64,000 nt of DNA from Hemileia vastatrix (GCA_030280995.1 JASXTE010000014.1:21675650-21739649); one strand, 5' to 3'. Positions 10,765 to 23,732 are shown, counted from the first letter of the stretch. Notes: generated by a model from the letters alone, not told the origin. Program-made: numbers and translations.

Positions 10765-10960
10765 AATTTCTTAAATTTTATCAACTCCGAAATGAGGATA
10801 AACTACAATTTTAATGACTTTTATTAAATTTATTCCTCCGCAATGAGGATAAACTATGACATTTATGAAATTATATGGACGAACTCCGAAATGAGGATAA
10901 ACTACAATTTTAATGATATCTACGAAATTTTATGGATTCCTCCGCAAAGAGTATAAACTA
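10740..10960 (+). repeat. Five stem-loop/TAAACT motifs at the end of pol
   Basis: Copies of CTC, six bases, GAG, then GATAAACTA occur every about 50 bp, starting inside the last pol codons. Two have the full CCTC/GAGG stem. Ty3 no. 3 has the same series after its pol (about 32879-33000). Confidence 0.8.
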
Positions 10961-11867
10961 TCTTCTTATTTTAATCAAGAATACTTTACTATCATTACAC
11001 TGCATATGGGCGACGAAACTGTGATGAAACATAACGAAATGCGAGAAAACCTTCATTAAAAATTTCCAAAATTCAAAATTTTTAAAATATGGGTGAAGAT
11101 AGTGTTGGAAAAATTTTAAAATTTATTGGAAGAAGTGTTCACAGGGGAACCTTCTTAATTAAATATTGGCAAGTGTGGGGGTAATTGATGGGCTGGCTGC
11201 TCTATACACAATTACCCCATAATGTTCGTTTCAAAAATTTTCCCTGTTTCTAGTTGAATCCTGGCTTTGTCTTTTAATTTTAGGAAGTCCACTAAGACTA
11301 TAAACTGGAACGAATCAAGAGACACCGCTCTCAACGCCGGATTCAAGATTCTTTTATTTTATTTTGTTTTTGATTTTTTTTATTTTAGATTGTGATTTCT
11401 TTTCTTTAATATATATTATGAATTATTATAAAGGTGATGCTCACTGGTGGTCTCTAATCATTTTTTATAAATTGGAGGGAGCCCACCCAGTGATCATCAT
11501 TATAAAAATTATCTTCTAAAAACTTTCATTTATTTTCTTTTCTTTCAATTTCTCAAAATTGTGTAACCACATCAAGTTGCACTTGGATGTGGGTATGATG
11601 TCGAGGGTACAGCTCATCAAATGGCCGGGGGGCATCTTTTAAAATTTATTTTAAAATTTTTTTTTAGTACTTTTTTTATCTTTCTTTTCACATTCATTTA
11701 TCTTTCTTTAAAATTAAATTTTAACTTTTATTTCAAAACTATCTTTTCTAAAATCTTTTATTTTAAATTTAAAAAAAAAAATTAAAATTAAAATTAAAAA
11801 AAAAATAAAAAAAAAAAATAATAATAATAAAAATAAAATAAAAATAAAATAAATAAAAAAAAAAAAA

Positions 11868-11919
<52 letters not shown>

Positions 11920-12081
11920 AAATTAAAATTAAAATTTATTAATTAAATCAAAATCATTATTATATTTCTTAGTTTTATTTTTTTAGTTTTCATTCTTTTT
12001 AGTTTTATTCATATAGTTTAGACAGGAAACAGGGTCTAGGGGAGCTCAATACCTATGGGATTTTACTTCAAGATATCTGTT
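10961..12081 (+). other. Ty3 no. 1 proximal 3' UTR: three conserved structured modules and an A-rich tract
   Basis: No gene is present. Module A (about 11160-11222) pairs GGGGTAATTG with CAATTACCCC around a loop containing GGCTGGCTGCTCTA. Module B (about 11438-11506) pairs CTCACTGG with CCAGTGA. Module C (about 11565-11640) pairs CCACATC with GATGTGG. All three recur in Ty3 no. 2 and no. 3. One further TAAACTGG motif lies at about 11287. From 11641 the sequence is T-rich, then strongly A-rich with AAT runs (11766-11940). Confidence 0.7.
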
Positions 12082-12910
12082 AGTCCTCCAAGACTTTAAA
12101 CTGGCTACTGTTCAAGACGTTCTTTAAGGTTTTTTTTATATACGAATTTTGGAGCTTTTAGTCCTCCAAGACTTTAAACTGGCTACTGTTCAAGACGTTC
12201 TTTAAGGTTTTTACACGTATTTTGGATCTGTTAGTCCTCCAAGACTTTAAACTGGCTACTTTTCAAGACGTTCTTTAAGGTTTTTATACATATTTTGGAG
12301 CTGTTAGTCCTCCAAGACTTTAAACTGGCTACTGTTCAAGACGTTCTTTAAGGTTTTTACACGTATTTTGGATCTGTTAGTCCTCCGAGACTTTAAACTG
12401 GCTAATTTTCAAGACTGTCATTAAAGATTTTATATTGGAGCTGTTAGTCCTTCAAGACTTTAAACTGAATTTCAAGGATGTTCAAGATTTTATGGATATT
12501 CTTGGAGACGGATTTTTTTAAATTTTTTTTATCAATCAAATGTTAGGTCCACCAAGACCTTAAACTGGACTATTATCAAGTGTTGGGTCCACCATGACCT
12601 TAAACTGGATTTCTTATTGATCAAATGTTTGGTCCACCATGACTTTAAACTGGTAGTTCATTCATTGTTTGGTCCACTATGACATTAAACTGGATTATCA
12701 AATTTATTCAATCTTTGGTCAAGCCTAGGCCTTACTTAGGAATTTATCAACTTATTTATGCACCTAAACGATCTTTGGTCCACCAAGACCATAAACTGGC
12801 AATCGATTATATGTTTGGTCCACCAAGACTTTAAACTGGAATGTCAATCTTGTTTGGATAACTCAATTCAATCTTTTAATTTATCACTGTCCACTAAGAC
12901 TCTAAACTGG
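12082..12910 (+). repeat. Main array of stem-loop/TAAACTGG motifs
   Basis: About 15 copies of a 22-23 nt motif lie here: AGTC or GGTC, a six-base loop (CTCCAA, CACCAA, CACCAT, CACTAT), GACT or GACC, then TTAAACTGG. Stem halves change together. The first copies sit in about 70-bp tandem units that also contain GTTCAAGACGTTCTTTAAGG. Ty3 no. 3 has the homologous array at 62678-63250. Confidence 0.85.
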
Positions 12911-13577
12911 TTATTCAATTATTTCTGGAATTGGGTGTTGATAGCTTTAGGAGGTTAAAATTTTAGGTGGTGATGATGCTAAGGAAAGCATAATGGTTAA
13001 TTAGGTGAAATTTGTGGCGCTTTAACATGGTCTAAAGTTAATGTTATTATTGGAAGCCTGGCAAAAGTATTTTATGGGTTTGCTGTATAGCAAAGTTTGC
13101 AAATTGTGATGAAGGAATCAGAAGTTAGGATGGTAGTTGGATTTTAGGGAATGATTTTTTTTAGTGCCTCAGTGTTAGGCCATTTTTTTGGTGTGAAGCT
13201 TGGAGGACCTTATGGCGAGATTGGAATCATAGAATTCGGCTCAGTGGGGGGCCCTATGAGGTTGGAATCAGGAGTATTCGGCTCATAGGAAGATCCACTC
13301 TCTCAATGCTGTGACAAGAAGGAAGACTGGTATATGGGAGTCTGAAGGGATTCAAACCTTGCTCTTGTAGTGGAATCATCACAAGATTTATTTTATTTTA
13401 TTTTATGTTATATCAAGCCAGAGAAGAAGAAACAACGTTTTTATTATAAAGATTTAAAAGAAGACCAGCTAAAACAAATTTATCAAATTATTTTATTAGA
13501 AAAGATAATTCTTTTGGAATTTCTCAACCACTTATGCAAAGTTATAAGAATGGGGACATTCTCGATTGGAGGGAGGA
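12911..13577 (+). other. Ty3 no. 1 distal 3' UTR up to the polypurine tract
   Basis: No credible gene. This block is conserved in Ty3 no. 3 (63251-63975), including CTTGGAGGACCTTATGGCGA and AGGGATTCAAACCTTGCTC. It ends in the polypurine tract GGAGGGAGGA. Short ORFs here are not conserved between the two copies. Confidence 0.65.
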
Positions 13578-14703
13578 TGTGGTAGCCTAAAGTTTAGTAC
13601 GGCACCTAAATATGTAAATGGAGTTATTACGGCGTGCAAGATTGGCGTTATTATTTTTTTATATATAAAAGGGTTTTATTTAATTTATTTGAGTTTTAAA
13701 TATGAAGAAATTGGTCACGAGCGAATGCCTACACGAAAACAATTTATTTTACGGAGAAAACTTATTTTTACGGTCTGAAAAATTTATAAGTATTAAGTCG
13801 AGTCACTCAAGAACCTTGGGAAATTTTCCCAGAATTTTTACTATTTTTCTTATATTTTTAAATGTATTTTAAAGTTTTATAGAAATATTTACGTTTTCAG
13901 AAATTACTTAACTTCGATGAATTTTCACGGGGTAATTAGAGCTGCGCAGACTACGAAAATTTGTTTGGTATGTAAAGGGGAAGTAGCTCTATTATGTGTA
14001 ATTTTTCTAGATTTTTTATTATGGGTTTAAGGTTCTAATTGAGTCCGGAAGTCCGGACGGACTCCGTTTCGACTCCGTTTGGACTCCGCTTCGACTCCGT
14101 ACGGGCTCTGGATTGACCCTGGAAGAGCTCTGGAGGGGAAAACTTAGGCACGTGACTAGGAATACTTAAGCACTTCTCAAACTCGAAATTGAAAAGGGGG
14201 GACACATCATACAGCTTAATCATTGACCACCACGGTCTCATTTTTTATTACTCAACAAATTAAAATAACTTGTAATACCCTTATAACATTATTATTTTTT
14301 ACATAACATCTTAGAAATACAATTCAACAGTTTAAATAACACTTCATACAGGGTATCTTTAGAAAGGTCTTTGTCGCTGGGACTTGATTATTGCTGTCTC
14401 ATAAAAATTCAAATTATTATAAAAACATAAAAGTCAATCTTTACAGATCTTTCACTGGTACACCTTTATTGTTGTTATCAGTATTTCTTTATCAACAGCC
14501 ACGATCATTTAATCTCAATAAGCGTTAATTATTTTAGAGTTTCATTATTTTTATCAATCAGATCTAAGTAGATTGGTTAGCTTAGTGATTTAGAACACCT
14601 ACTTTGTTATTTTTATTGGAAGGACGGGGTTTTCAGCTAAATCCATATATCTCCTCCAGATTCTGCTTACAGCAAGGCGACTGTAAGAGTTTACCTTACC
14701 ATA
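13578..14703 (+). repeat. 3' LTR of Ty3 no. 1
   Basis: Starts TGTGGTAGCC and ends TTACCATA. It matches the 5' LTR except for about five substitutions and a 22-bp deletion in the GACTCCG-repeat region near 14100. The flanking sequence AAGTTGGGCGG starts at 14704. Confidence 0.9.
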
Positions 14704-15809
14704 AAGTTGGGCGGCCCGCCCGCCTCCCCAAACAGTGAATATTAGGGCCAAAACCTCCAAAAACGGCCAGAAAATAGCCAAATTCATCCAGACAACAATA
14801 ACAACTCAACCCAACTACCTCCTACTACTCCCAGAGCAATGCAATCCACCCTTCCAAAATCCAAAAACACCAAAATTTCCCAGATTTCTAAGAGAACTGC
14901 CAGAGAACCCCAAGAAGAAACCAGAACACCACACACTGCTCCACAACAACAACTTTGGCCCCAACTAAGACAAAGAAACTACATCTCTCCTCTGTCAGCC
15001 AACTACTCTTCTGACAGTTCCATCTCTTTAAATTCTCCATCCAGAAGAGAGCAGTCCGCTTCCAAATCCCCCTCTCCTGCTCCATCCTTTAACAACCCTG
15101 GTACTCCATCACCAGCACCTCCTCCAACTAAATCCAACAGAAATAACAACCACAACAACAACAACAATCTCACTTCTCCAACTAGGCCCCAGGAACCTCA
15201 GCATCCTTCAGAGGAAGACCATGAGAATCCATATCTTTCCCTAGTTGATCCACCCACTATGACCATAAAAAAATCGTCAGAGATCCAAATCCCAGCTGCT
15301 TACAGATTTGATGAGCTTCCAATCTGTAAATACCAAATTAATTATTCCATTTCTTCAACAAAAATAATTACTGATCCAATTCTTCTTGTCTAGTTGGCAC
15401 CCCTCCTCCTGAATCTATTATTGGAGTTGGCCAAACTCTTGAAACTTCTTTGACCCTGGATTATGGAGACATGAAGAAACACCTAAGCACCATGTGTTCC
15501 AATATGCTAAAAGCCTTTGCCCTCCATGGACCTTTGAATGACTTTGAAAAATCATTGAGAAAGCGCCTACTGGAGGACCACTGGAAAATGTCTAGGATCA
15601 TTAAACACGCCATCCAGCACTCCATTCCTGCCTCTTCTTCTTCCTCCTCTGAACTTCCCTCTAATCCAATCCCTGATCATTACAATCCCTATAATCTCTC
15701 CAGCAGGATGCACTTCAAAGAACACAGTGCTTCCCACAATCCCAACAAAAAACAAAAACGTCATCACAATCCGGACCAGCCTCCAGAAGCTTCCTCATCC
15801 AGACAATGA
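14704..15809 (+). pseudogene. 3' half of the split cysteine-rich gene, with one intron
   Basis: The frame is continuous with the Ser/Arg-rich frame left of the Ty3 insertion, but a TAG lies at 14743-14745. From there, or from the ATG at 14839, it is open. Exon to 15325; intron 15326-15393 (68 nt, GTAAAT...TGTCTAG, phase 1); exon 15394-15809 ending TGA. The part from 14839 would be 300 aa, low-complexity (Ser/Asn/Pro) with a charged helical segment (DFEKSLRKRLLEDHW) and a basic Ser-rich tail. No known domain is recognised. The clean splice restoring the frame supports a real protein-coding past. It lies antisense inside the 3' UTR of Ty3 no. 2. The TAG could instead mark an earlier intron end. 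Confidence 0.5.
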
Positions 15810-17064
15810 GCTCCTGCAAAAGATCAGAAACATAAAATATAATATAAAACAAATGATAAAAAATAATTTCAGAATTTTTTTTTTTTTTTTATGGTCTACT
15901 GATATACTAAAATAAAAAATTAATAATTAAAATGTAATGAAATAACATAAATGAAATAAAATAAAATATAAAAAATAATACAAATGGTATCCCCCATCCA
16001 ATTGATGAGCTGATCACCTGATACCTTACCCACATCCAAGTGCACCTTGATTTGGATACACAATTAAATCTTTTTTAAATGATTAATAGAAAACAAAATT
16101 TAAAAAAATTAGAAATTCAGAAGATAAAAAAAATAATGAAACACAGAAACACATGAAATAAATAATAAATAAAAAAAGAAAATAGCATTGCCTGGCCAAT
16201 TGATGAGCCTTTCCCCACCAATGCTTGCCCACATCCAGGTGACCCTGATGTGGTAACACCCTATATTTTTGATTTTATAATTTTAAACAACCCCCATAAA
16301 AAAATTAAAAGAAAAAAAGAGAAAAAAGAAAATAATTCAAAACTGCTATCTAGCAAAAACATAACTGCAAAATCAAAGAAAGTCCAGCTCCATAGATGTC
16401 CCAATAAGAGAAAGTCCAGTCCATAGAAATGATCACTGGGTGGGCTCCCTCCAATAAGTAAAAATGATGGGAGACCACCAGTGATCCACCACCAATCTGA
16501 AAGAACCAAAGATAAAGAAGCCAGTCCCAAACCAGTTTAAAGTCATAGCGGACTTAAAACCTGAATAATAAACGACAGAACTAGAGTTCAACTAGAAAAA
16601 ACAAAAGACTTGAGACAGAAATTCTGGGGTACCTGTTCTACAGAGCAGCCAGCTCATCAGTTACCCCCACACTTGCCAAAATAAAATCTAGAAGCCCCCC
16701 CTGGGTACCATCTAACAAAAACACAACATCGAACACAAAAAAAACCAAAACCAATAAGAGTGAAGAGACCAGCACATGAAAACCAAAGGTATTTCCAGTT
16801 TAAAGTCATAGAGGACTAAAACCTGTGAAAATAAACCAATACTAGGGTTCAACCAAATTAAGAGAAAGGGTTGGAAACAGAAAATCTAGGGTAACTGTTT
16901 ATAGAGCAGCCATCCCATAAGTCACCCCTACACTTGCCAAGATCAAATCTAGAAGCCCCACCCATGGGTACCCTCTAACAAAAGTTTCCAACAAACAGAT
17001 GCATAGCATCACCACAAAAAAACCAAAATTAAAGAATGGTCCATAGTTTATCCTCATTGCGGAG
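15810..17064 (-). other. 3' UTR of Ty3 no. 2 with duplicated modules
   Basis: No gene. Read on the minus strand, the modules of the other Ty3 elements recur: module A twice (about 16940-16880 and 16685-16625), module B (about 16505-16435) and module C twice (about 16260-16195 and 16055-15985). Single stem-loop/TAAACTGG motifs lie at about 17045, 16820 and 16550. A tandem duplication of modules A and C therefore distinguishes no. 2. The tract 15820-15980 is A/T-rich, like the A-rich tract of no. 1. Confidence 0.65.
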
Positions 17065-20000
17065 TCAATCTTCTTCATGCCTAGTGCCTCTGGGATAAAA
17101 CCTCTTCACTTGGTCTGCAGCCACCCTCTTTTTCAAGACTGCACCATCCAACTCTTCCAAAACATAAGAGCCTCCAGAGGCCTGAGATCTGACTCTGTAA
17201 GGTCCATTCCATCTGTCAGAAAACATTTTGCCCCACTGAATCTCCAAACTTCTATAATACACCAAATCCAGACAACCAAGTTTCAAAGGATTCCTGAGTC
17301 TATGAGCTAACTTCTTGTCCCAGTACCTGACTGATTGATTCCTAATCTTCATCATTCTAGAGTATGCCTTCTCCTGACATTCCTCTCTACATTCAAACTG
17401 TTGCATCCTGGCACAGAGCCAATCTTCTGTTGAGTAAACGTCATCCCAATCAATTCCAAGATAAGAGACAGCTTCCAAGTCCACTGGTAGAACAGCTTTC
17501 TGACCAAACATTAACTCATAAGGAGAATGTCCAGTTGTCCTCTTCACAGTGACCCTATCAGCAAATAAAACCAAGGGTAAATAATGCCTCCACTTTTCGG
17601 CACTATCTCCACACATCTTCACCAAAGCATTCTTGATAACTTGATGGCCTCTTTCAACCATGCCTTCAGCTTCAGGATAATACGGTATAGCCACTCTAAC
17701 CCTAGAACCAACACTAGCCACAGCTTCTTTAAATTCAGAAACAAACTCTGGCCCACCATCAACAGTCACCAACTTCATCAACCCATACCTATAGATCCAC
17801 TCCTTCTTCAAAAACTCTGCCACATTCTTGGCAGTCAAATTAACCAGAGGCACTGCCTCAACCCAACCAGACAAATCATCCCTAGCAACAATCAAGTATT
17901 TATACCTGCCTTCTTTAATATGGACAGCATCCAGACTGACCCTTCCAAAAACAGTTGATTCACCAGTAGCACGGCCCACCTCTTTAGGTTTCAAGTGACT
18001 TCTTCTTTGACATTCTTCACAAGATTGAACCCAACCCTGCACAGCCAACTTCATACCCGGCCACCAAAATCTGTCTGCTACTCTTCTATAAGTCTCCCCA
18101 AAGCCTCTATGACCAAGGTCTTCATGCAAAGACCTCAAAACCAATTCTTGACCCTTCTTCTGAGTCACCACCACTTTAGGATTAGGATGTCTCCTTCTCA
18201 TCAAGCGCCTTCCTGACACATAAAATCCAGGACTCTTCTTCTTGATCACCAACCAAGTATCATCATCACAACTATAGGCCTCTCCAAGGTCAACAGATAT
18301 TCCACCAAAATAAAATAAAACCCAGATTGACCCCAGTTCTCATCTTCAAAATCCAACAAAACAACATCCAATGGTACAACTCTGTCATCAAAATCACCAG
18401 TGTGAACATGAGCCAATTGAGCAGCCCAACCAGGACACCAATACTTAAATTTTGGCACGTCCTTCTCTTTCCACTGAACCTTGTGAGAATCCAGTTCACT
18501 AACAAAAACACCCTTTTCCAATTTTGAGCTGTCCCAAACAACAACTCCATCTTCATCAACAAAAACTTCCTGATCACCAGAATCAAGATCAGATCCAGCC
18601 AGTTTAACCTCTTGGGGGAGGTCAGAACAATCGTCCAGTTTAGCCTCATGGGGGAGGAAAGAAAAATCCTCAGCACCCTTTGTGCTGGCCATAATCACTG
18701 GAACATCTTCGTCAAACTCTTCAGAATCAGAATCCTCATCTGTAGGTTGCCTCCTTGATAATCCATCAGGCATAGTAAAAGTTTTTCCTGGTTTGTGTAC
18801 CAGGTCAAAATAAAAATGTTGAATAAATGCCACCCACCTACTCATTGGAGCATTTGGAAGACTAGGTGTATTGATCATCTGAACCAAAGATTTTGCATCC
18901 ACCTGCAGCTCAAAATGCTGCCCCCACAAAACTGTCTGTAGCTTCTTTAAAATTTTAGCTACGCCACACAATTCCAACTTAGGTTGAGAATACCTAGATT
19001 CCACCTCATTAAACACCACAGACTCATACCTTACTGGCCTGACCCTCCCAGTCTTATCCTCCTGAGACAAAACAGCACCAGAAGCAATATAACTTGAGTC
19101 CACCGCCAGATAAATCTTTCCAGCACCAACACCATAATCCAATTTGTGAAGAATTATATCTTCACCAACAACCTTTTTCAGCTTCTGAAAAGCCACTTCA
19201 CACTCGTCAGTCCATTCCCAATCTGAATCTTTTCTGGTCAACCTCCTTAAAGGTGAAGCCAACAAAGAAAAATCCTTAATAAAAATCCTGACATATACAC
19301 ATACACCAAAAATCCTCTGAGTTCAGTAGTATTTTTAGGCCTTGGCCATGACTGAATTTTATTAATCTTCTTTTTGCCATAATCCTTCCCTCTTTACATA
19401 CCACATGACCCAGAATTTCCAAAGCAGGAACACAACAACAGAATTTTGACCCTGAAATGGTCAAACCAGCCTCTTCAATCCTAAACAACACTCTCTCTAG
19501 AGTTATTGCATATTCCCACACAAACCTCCTTATTCCAGGGTTCTCCGATAACACCTCATTACCATAATCAGTGGATTGTCCTTTAATTCCACCATCATCA
19601 ATAAAAATACCAGCATGAGTAGGAACCTCATCCTGCAAAATCCAAGCCATCTGTGCTTAATAAGCTGCCAGCAAATTAGTTGCTCCTTGAGGCAACCTAG
19701 TGAGCTGAAATCTTCCCAAAGGAGTCTCAAAAGTTGTGAGAGGCCTTGAATACGTATGGAGTTCCCTCTCATCATAGCCACCCATAATATCACCCAAACC
19801 ATAACACACCCTTCCAGAAAAAGCTTCAACAAAATCCTCTTTACTTGGCGGCATACCAGCGTCCTTGATAGTGACTCTATTCAAGGCTCTAAGATCATGA
19901 ACCACCCTCAACTTTCCATTATGCTTCTTTAAACAGAACACCGGACTTGAGTTACTGGATGTTGATTGTTCATATAACCCAGTCCTGACTCTTTCCCTAA

Positions 20001-21287
20001 CAATCTCTACAAAATCCTCTCGAATAGCGGCTGGAATTGGAATAGGTTTGATTTGCTAAGGTTCATGACAAACAACAGGAATCAAGTAAGGTTCCCCATA
20101 AGAATGCTTCAATACACACCTTTCCTCCTCAACAAATGCCACCGCTTTTTCCCTTAGCACAATAACGTGCAACAACAACTTCTTTTATTCCTCAGACAAC
20201 CACCCATCAGGACCAAAATTAACAACTTTCAATCTTTCCACAGTCACCCTTGCCGTCTCTACAAATTCTGGAGGATTCTTCACCAAAAGAGTACAGTACG
20301 GATCTCTTGACAGAGGAGGTCTCTTCAAAGGCGGATTCAAACCCACAGGCATAGGCTCATTGACAGGCCTAACCTTCTGCGCAACCTCTTATAATTTGCC
20401 ACTCCACCTTCAACTTGAGGGATCCTCAGGAACTCTTCACCACCAGACCTGGAATAAAAACCAAGGGTTTCCCCATTGCTCACATGTGTGGCTAAGGTAA
20501 TGTTTTTGAATGGTGTAGAAGAAACCCTAGCAGTGCACAATTGGGAGGACTTACTTTTACACCCCAATCTCACCACTCCAAAACTTTTCCGCAATTCAAC
20601 ATCTTCATCCTCACTTCCAACTTCCAAATCTTCAAATCTTGATTCATCTTCTGAATCACATCTTCTAAAATTGTGCAGTTTATCCTCATGCTGGAGGCCC
20701 AAAAATTGATCTTGATGATCTTCTCTCTTCAAAATTTTCTGCAGTTTAACCTCATGATGGAGGCCCAAAAATAGATCTTGATGATCTTCACAAAAATATT
20801 TTGCATCTTCTTTCTTCATTATCTTCAGATTTTTTTCTTGATTTTCTTGAATTATCTTGAAATTTTTATCTTCTTTTCTTGAGTTTTCTTCTGTCCTACA
20901 AAAATAACCAGGGGTTTCCCCAATGCTCACAGGTGTGGCCCAGGTAATGTTTTTGAAAGGTGTAGAAGAAACCCTAGCGGTGCACAATTGGGAGGACTTA
21001 CTTTTAGACCCCAATCTCACCGCCCCAAAACTTTTCCGCATAACTTTCAATAAAGATATATAACCAATCTTCTTCTTTGAACTTGAATTAAAAATAATTA
21101 AGAATCTTGAGAGAGAACAGAGACTTGATAAAAAATTTGATGAATACTTGCAGAGAAGAGAAACATTAAAAAGAGAAAGTTGAAAATCTACTTGGTATAT
21201 CTCCAAGGGAGCTGACCTACTACAACTTGGGATTTCCTCATCTTGGGGAGAGGTTGTAGCACTAGGGTGATCAGCCCTCATGACTCT
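17065..21287 (-). pseudogene. Ty3 no. 2 Pol (RT, RNase H, integrase), broken
   Basis: The same domain order as Ty3 no. 1 is spread over several frames. Disabling changes seen: a frameshift near 20395; TAA at 20185-20187; TAG at 20056-20058; TAA at 19657-19659 (CAA in the others); frameshifts near 19370 and 19280; and one near 18260. Surviving pieces include the RT core with GIFIDDGG, RNase H (VDSSYIASGAVL), integrase HHCC (HEDLGHRG ... CEECQRR), DDE residues (LDAVHI, TVDGGPEF, EGMVERGHQ) and GPY (RWNGPYRV). The N-terminal linker carries a direct duplication (LGSKSKSSQLCTARVSS and a near copy). The acidic linker has LPHEAKL and LPQEVKL, the coding form of the stem-loop motif. Confidence 0.88.
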
Positions 21288-23683
21288 AAAAAAGACAGAC
21301 TCTCAATAGAGCCTGAGCCGCACTCCAAAAAACCAGAGGCAGCACCCACTTCCTTCCTTCTCCTGCAGCAGTCCATGCACTGGCACATTGAAGATAAACC
21401 AGGCCTAGTCTCCCAACAATCCTCTCCAGGAGATGACAACCTCATGTGAAGCCTCCTTTTGTCTTCACCGGTCAACTCCAAACTGATTCCCAAATCAAAT
21501 TGATAACCAATTCTTGCCTGAAAATCCATCAAGAATGGCCCGCCCAAAACTGCTTTTACATTACCTTTGTCAATGTAAAAATGAACATTCCCTGAGGCTC
21601 CTCCAACATCTAACTTCACAAACTATGAAGTTCCAACCAATTCAGTGACATGGCCACCGATCCCTCTCAAATTCCCACCAATACCAGTTTTGATGGAAAG
21701 GACCATATGAGTTGCCTCAAACAAAGAAATCAGGTTTATCTGAGAACCTGAATCCACCAATGCCCTTGCCTCCCTGCCATTCAGAGTGACATTGACATAT
21801 CCCAGAGGAGCAGAAAAATGAGTTTCCAACCCCTCACCAAACTTTTCAGCAGAATCACAAATGTATTCTACCTCACCAGAAGAAACCCTTCTCCTGGTCA
21901 ACAACTTCTTCTGCCTATCAGCCAACCCTGGACTGATAGCATACAATTCCCCATAAGATAGGGAAACCTGACCCTGGTTCATCCTTTCCAGGAGAGAATC
22001 CATAACATTAACTTGACCAGACACTACTGGCCTCTCAAAGTGAGCTCTTTGCTTCACCACCTTGGTCCTAGAAGATTCTTGAGGACCAGCACCACCAACA
22101 GATTTACCATTAACAGGAACCAAACCAGATCCCTCACCAGAACCTCTGACTCCAACAGGCTTTGGCAATGAAGCCAAAGGGACATCCTCCTCAGAGTCAG
22201 AATCCACCTCCATTGGCATTGGCTCACCATTCAGGTCCAATGCACCAAAACTAGGGAGGCCCATGTCAGCCATACCCTTCTGCATCTTGTACAGCTCCTC
22301 TTTGCTGTACCTCAACCTAGCTGCACTCAGCTTAGGATCCCCCTTTAAAGCATTTGGCTTTGGTTGGGCCTGAGAACTGGTCTTAGGCCTACCCACCTTT
22401 CCTGCTTCCACATCATAAACACCAGCCAAGCATTCACAACTTGACTGTCCACCACAAGAATACAACTCCAAACCACCAAAGGAAGTAGAAAAAGAGACCT
22501 TATTGACCTCCTTCCCCTTTCCCTTGACTTCCTCATCTACCTTAACAGAAGACTTCCCCTGATCAGGAATCTCCTCAAACCTTGGCCCCCTTTGATTGAG
22601 ACCTCCCCTTCTCCTGACCAAATCAACAGGAGCCTGCCCCTCACTGGGCTTCACAAAAGAACCGTCAGGGAACTTAAAAACCCTGCCATCAAACTCCACT
22701 TTTCCTTCAGACACATCTCTGTTCAGTGCCCAACAATCATTGGACCTGTGCCCCCTCCTACTGCAATAAGAGCAAACCCAAGGATCACTCCTACCAGCCC
22801 TCCTTTCAAAATCGCTTGGCTGAGAAGATGCCTTATTAACCTTCTTGGCCTCCTGGACAAAAATGTGCAGCTGTTTTGTCAGATCAGCCAACTGCTCCAC
22901 CATTGGGTCCCTCTCCTGTTTGGAAACCTGCACCAAATTTTTCTCCTCCTTCTTCTCACTAACTTCCTCTTCAGCCAAAGCCTCACTGACTTTGCTGACA
23001 TACTTGGCACACCCCTCCTGATAGGTGTCCACAGCCAATAACTTCAAATGGGCCTCAACAGCCTCCTTCACCTTATCCAAGGCAGGCAACTTCTGATCCA
23101 CATTAGAAAGACTTTTCATCAATTCCTTTCTTGACAACTCCTTCAACACATTCATCCTGACATCTCTAGCCAGGGCAGACCAAAAAACATCTTTGGCAGC
23201 ATTTTCATGTGCCAGCTCCTCCACTTCCACCAAATATTCCACCACAGGATCAAACTGTAGCAGAAACTTCCTGTAACTATGTAAGTTACCAACACCACCA
23301 TAAGATTGCCATTCACTGACAACCTTGTTCAGATCCACCATAGTGAACCTGACACCCCATCTATCCACCATCTCCCTACACAGCAATTTCCAATCCCTCT
23401 TCTTGTAGCCAGACATGGCCACAATCTCCTTCTCCACTGACCTATCACCAAGGAAGAAGATAATCTGCTTCACCATGTCCAGGTAGGAAGCACCATCCAC
23501 TCCAGCAGCAGTTTCATACTTCTCTAGAAACCACTTTACATCCACCCCATTAAACTTGGTACCATCCCAAGTTTTAATTCTCACACACTCCCTAACCATC
23601 ACAGAAGGAGGACCATCCCCCCCACTGACAGTCACCACAGGAATAGCAGAACCAGAAGCCATTCCTCCAGTCCAAAACACCAA
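21278..23683 (-). pseudogene. Ty3 no. 2 Gag-protease, one in-frame stop
   Basis: About 800 codons homologous to Gag of Ty3 no. 1: capsid region, one CCHC knuckle (C-SY-C-SRRG-H-RSND-C), acidic spacer with DSDSEEDVPLASLP, then retropepsin with ALVDSGSQ. A TAG at 21623-21625 interrupts the protease between VGTS and FVKLD; CAG to TAG would explain it. The frame ends at the TGA at 21278. The start may be the ATG at 23683 or the one at 23661 (MASGS), which aligns better with no. 1. There is no N/G-rich linker before the knuckle, unlike no. 1. Confidence 0.88.
21287..21293 (-). promoter_or_regulatory. -1 frameshift heptamer T TTT TTA of Ty3 no. 2
   Basis: In the gag frame the codons are TCT TTT TTA, followed by two codons (GAG TCA) and the stop TGA. 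A -1 shift continues as AGA GTC ATG AGG into pol. It matches the position of the heptamer in no. 1 and no. 3. Confidence 0.78.
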
Positions 23684-23732
23684 GAAGAGCCAACCAAATC
23701 AAACAGAGATTCCAAAGAGCTAGCAAGTTCTA

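Larger units (their letters stand above)
2730..14703 (+). mobile_element. Ty3/Gypsy LTR retrotransposon no. 1, nearly intact (11.97 kb)
   Basis: Both LTRs, primer site, gag-pro, frameshift site, pol and a polypurine tract (GGAGGGAGGA just before 13578) are present in order. The LTRs (1148 and 1126 bp) differ by a 22-bp indel and about five substitutions, so insertion is recent. The only disabling change seen is a TGA inside pol (8953-8955). The target looks like CCGACGTTGGG cut in the middle: left flank ends ACGT, right flank begins AAGT, a 4-bp duplication with one mismatch. An intact homologue of the target is readable at 25277-25316. Long 3' non-coding DNA (10.77-13.58 kb) carries structured modules and motif arrays. 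Confidence 0.9.

Noticed and set aside
13340..13370. tRNA-like B box (GGATTCAAACC) in the Ty3 distal 3' UTR
   Set aside because: No matching A box or cloverleaf could be folded around it; it is shared with Ty3 no. 3 simply as part of the UTR.
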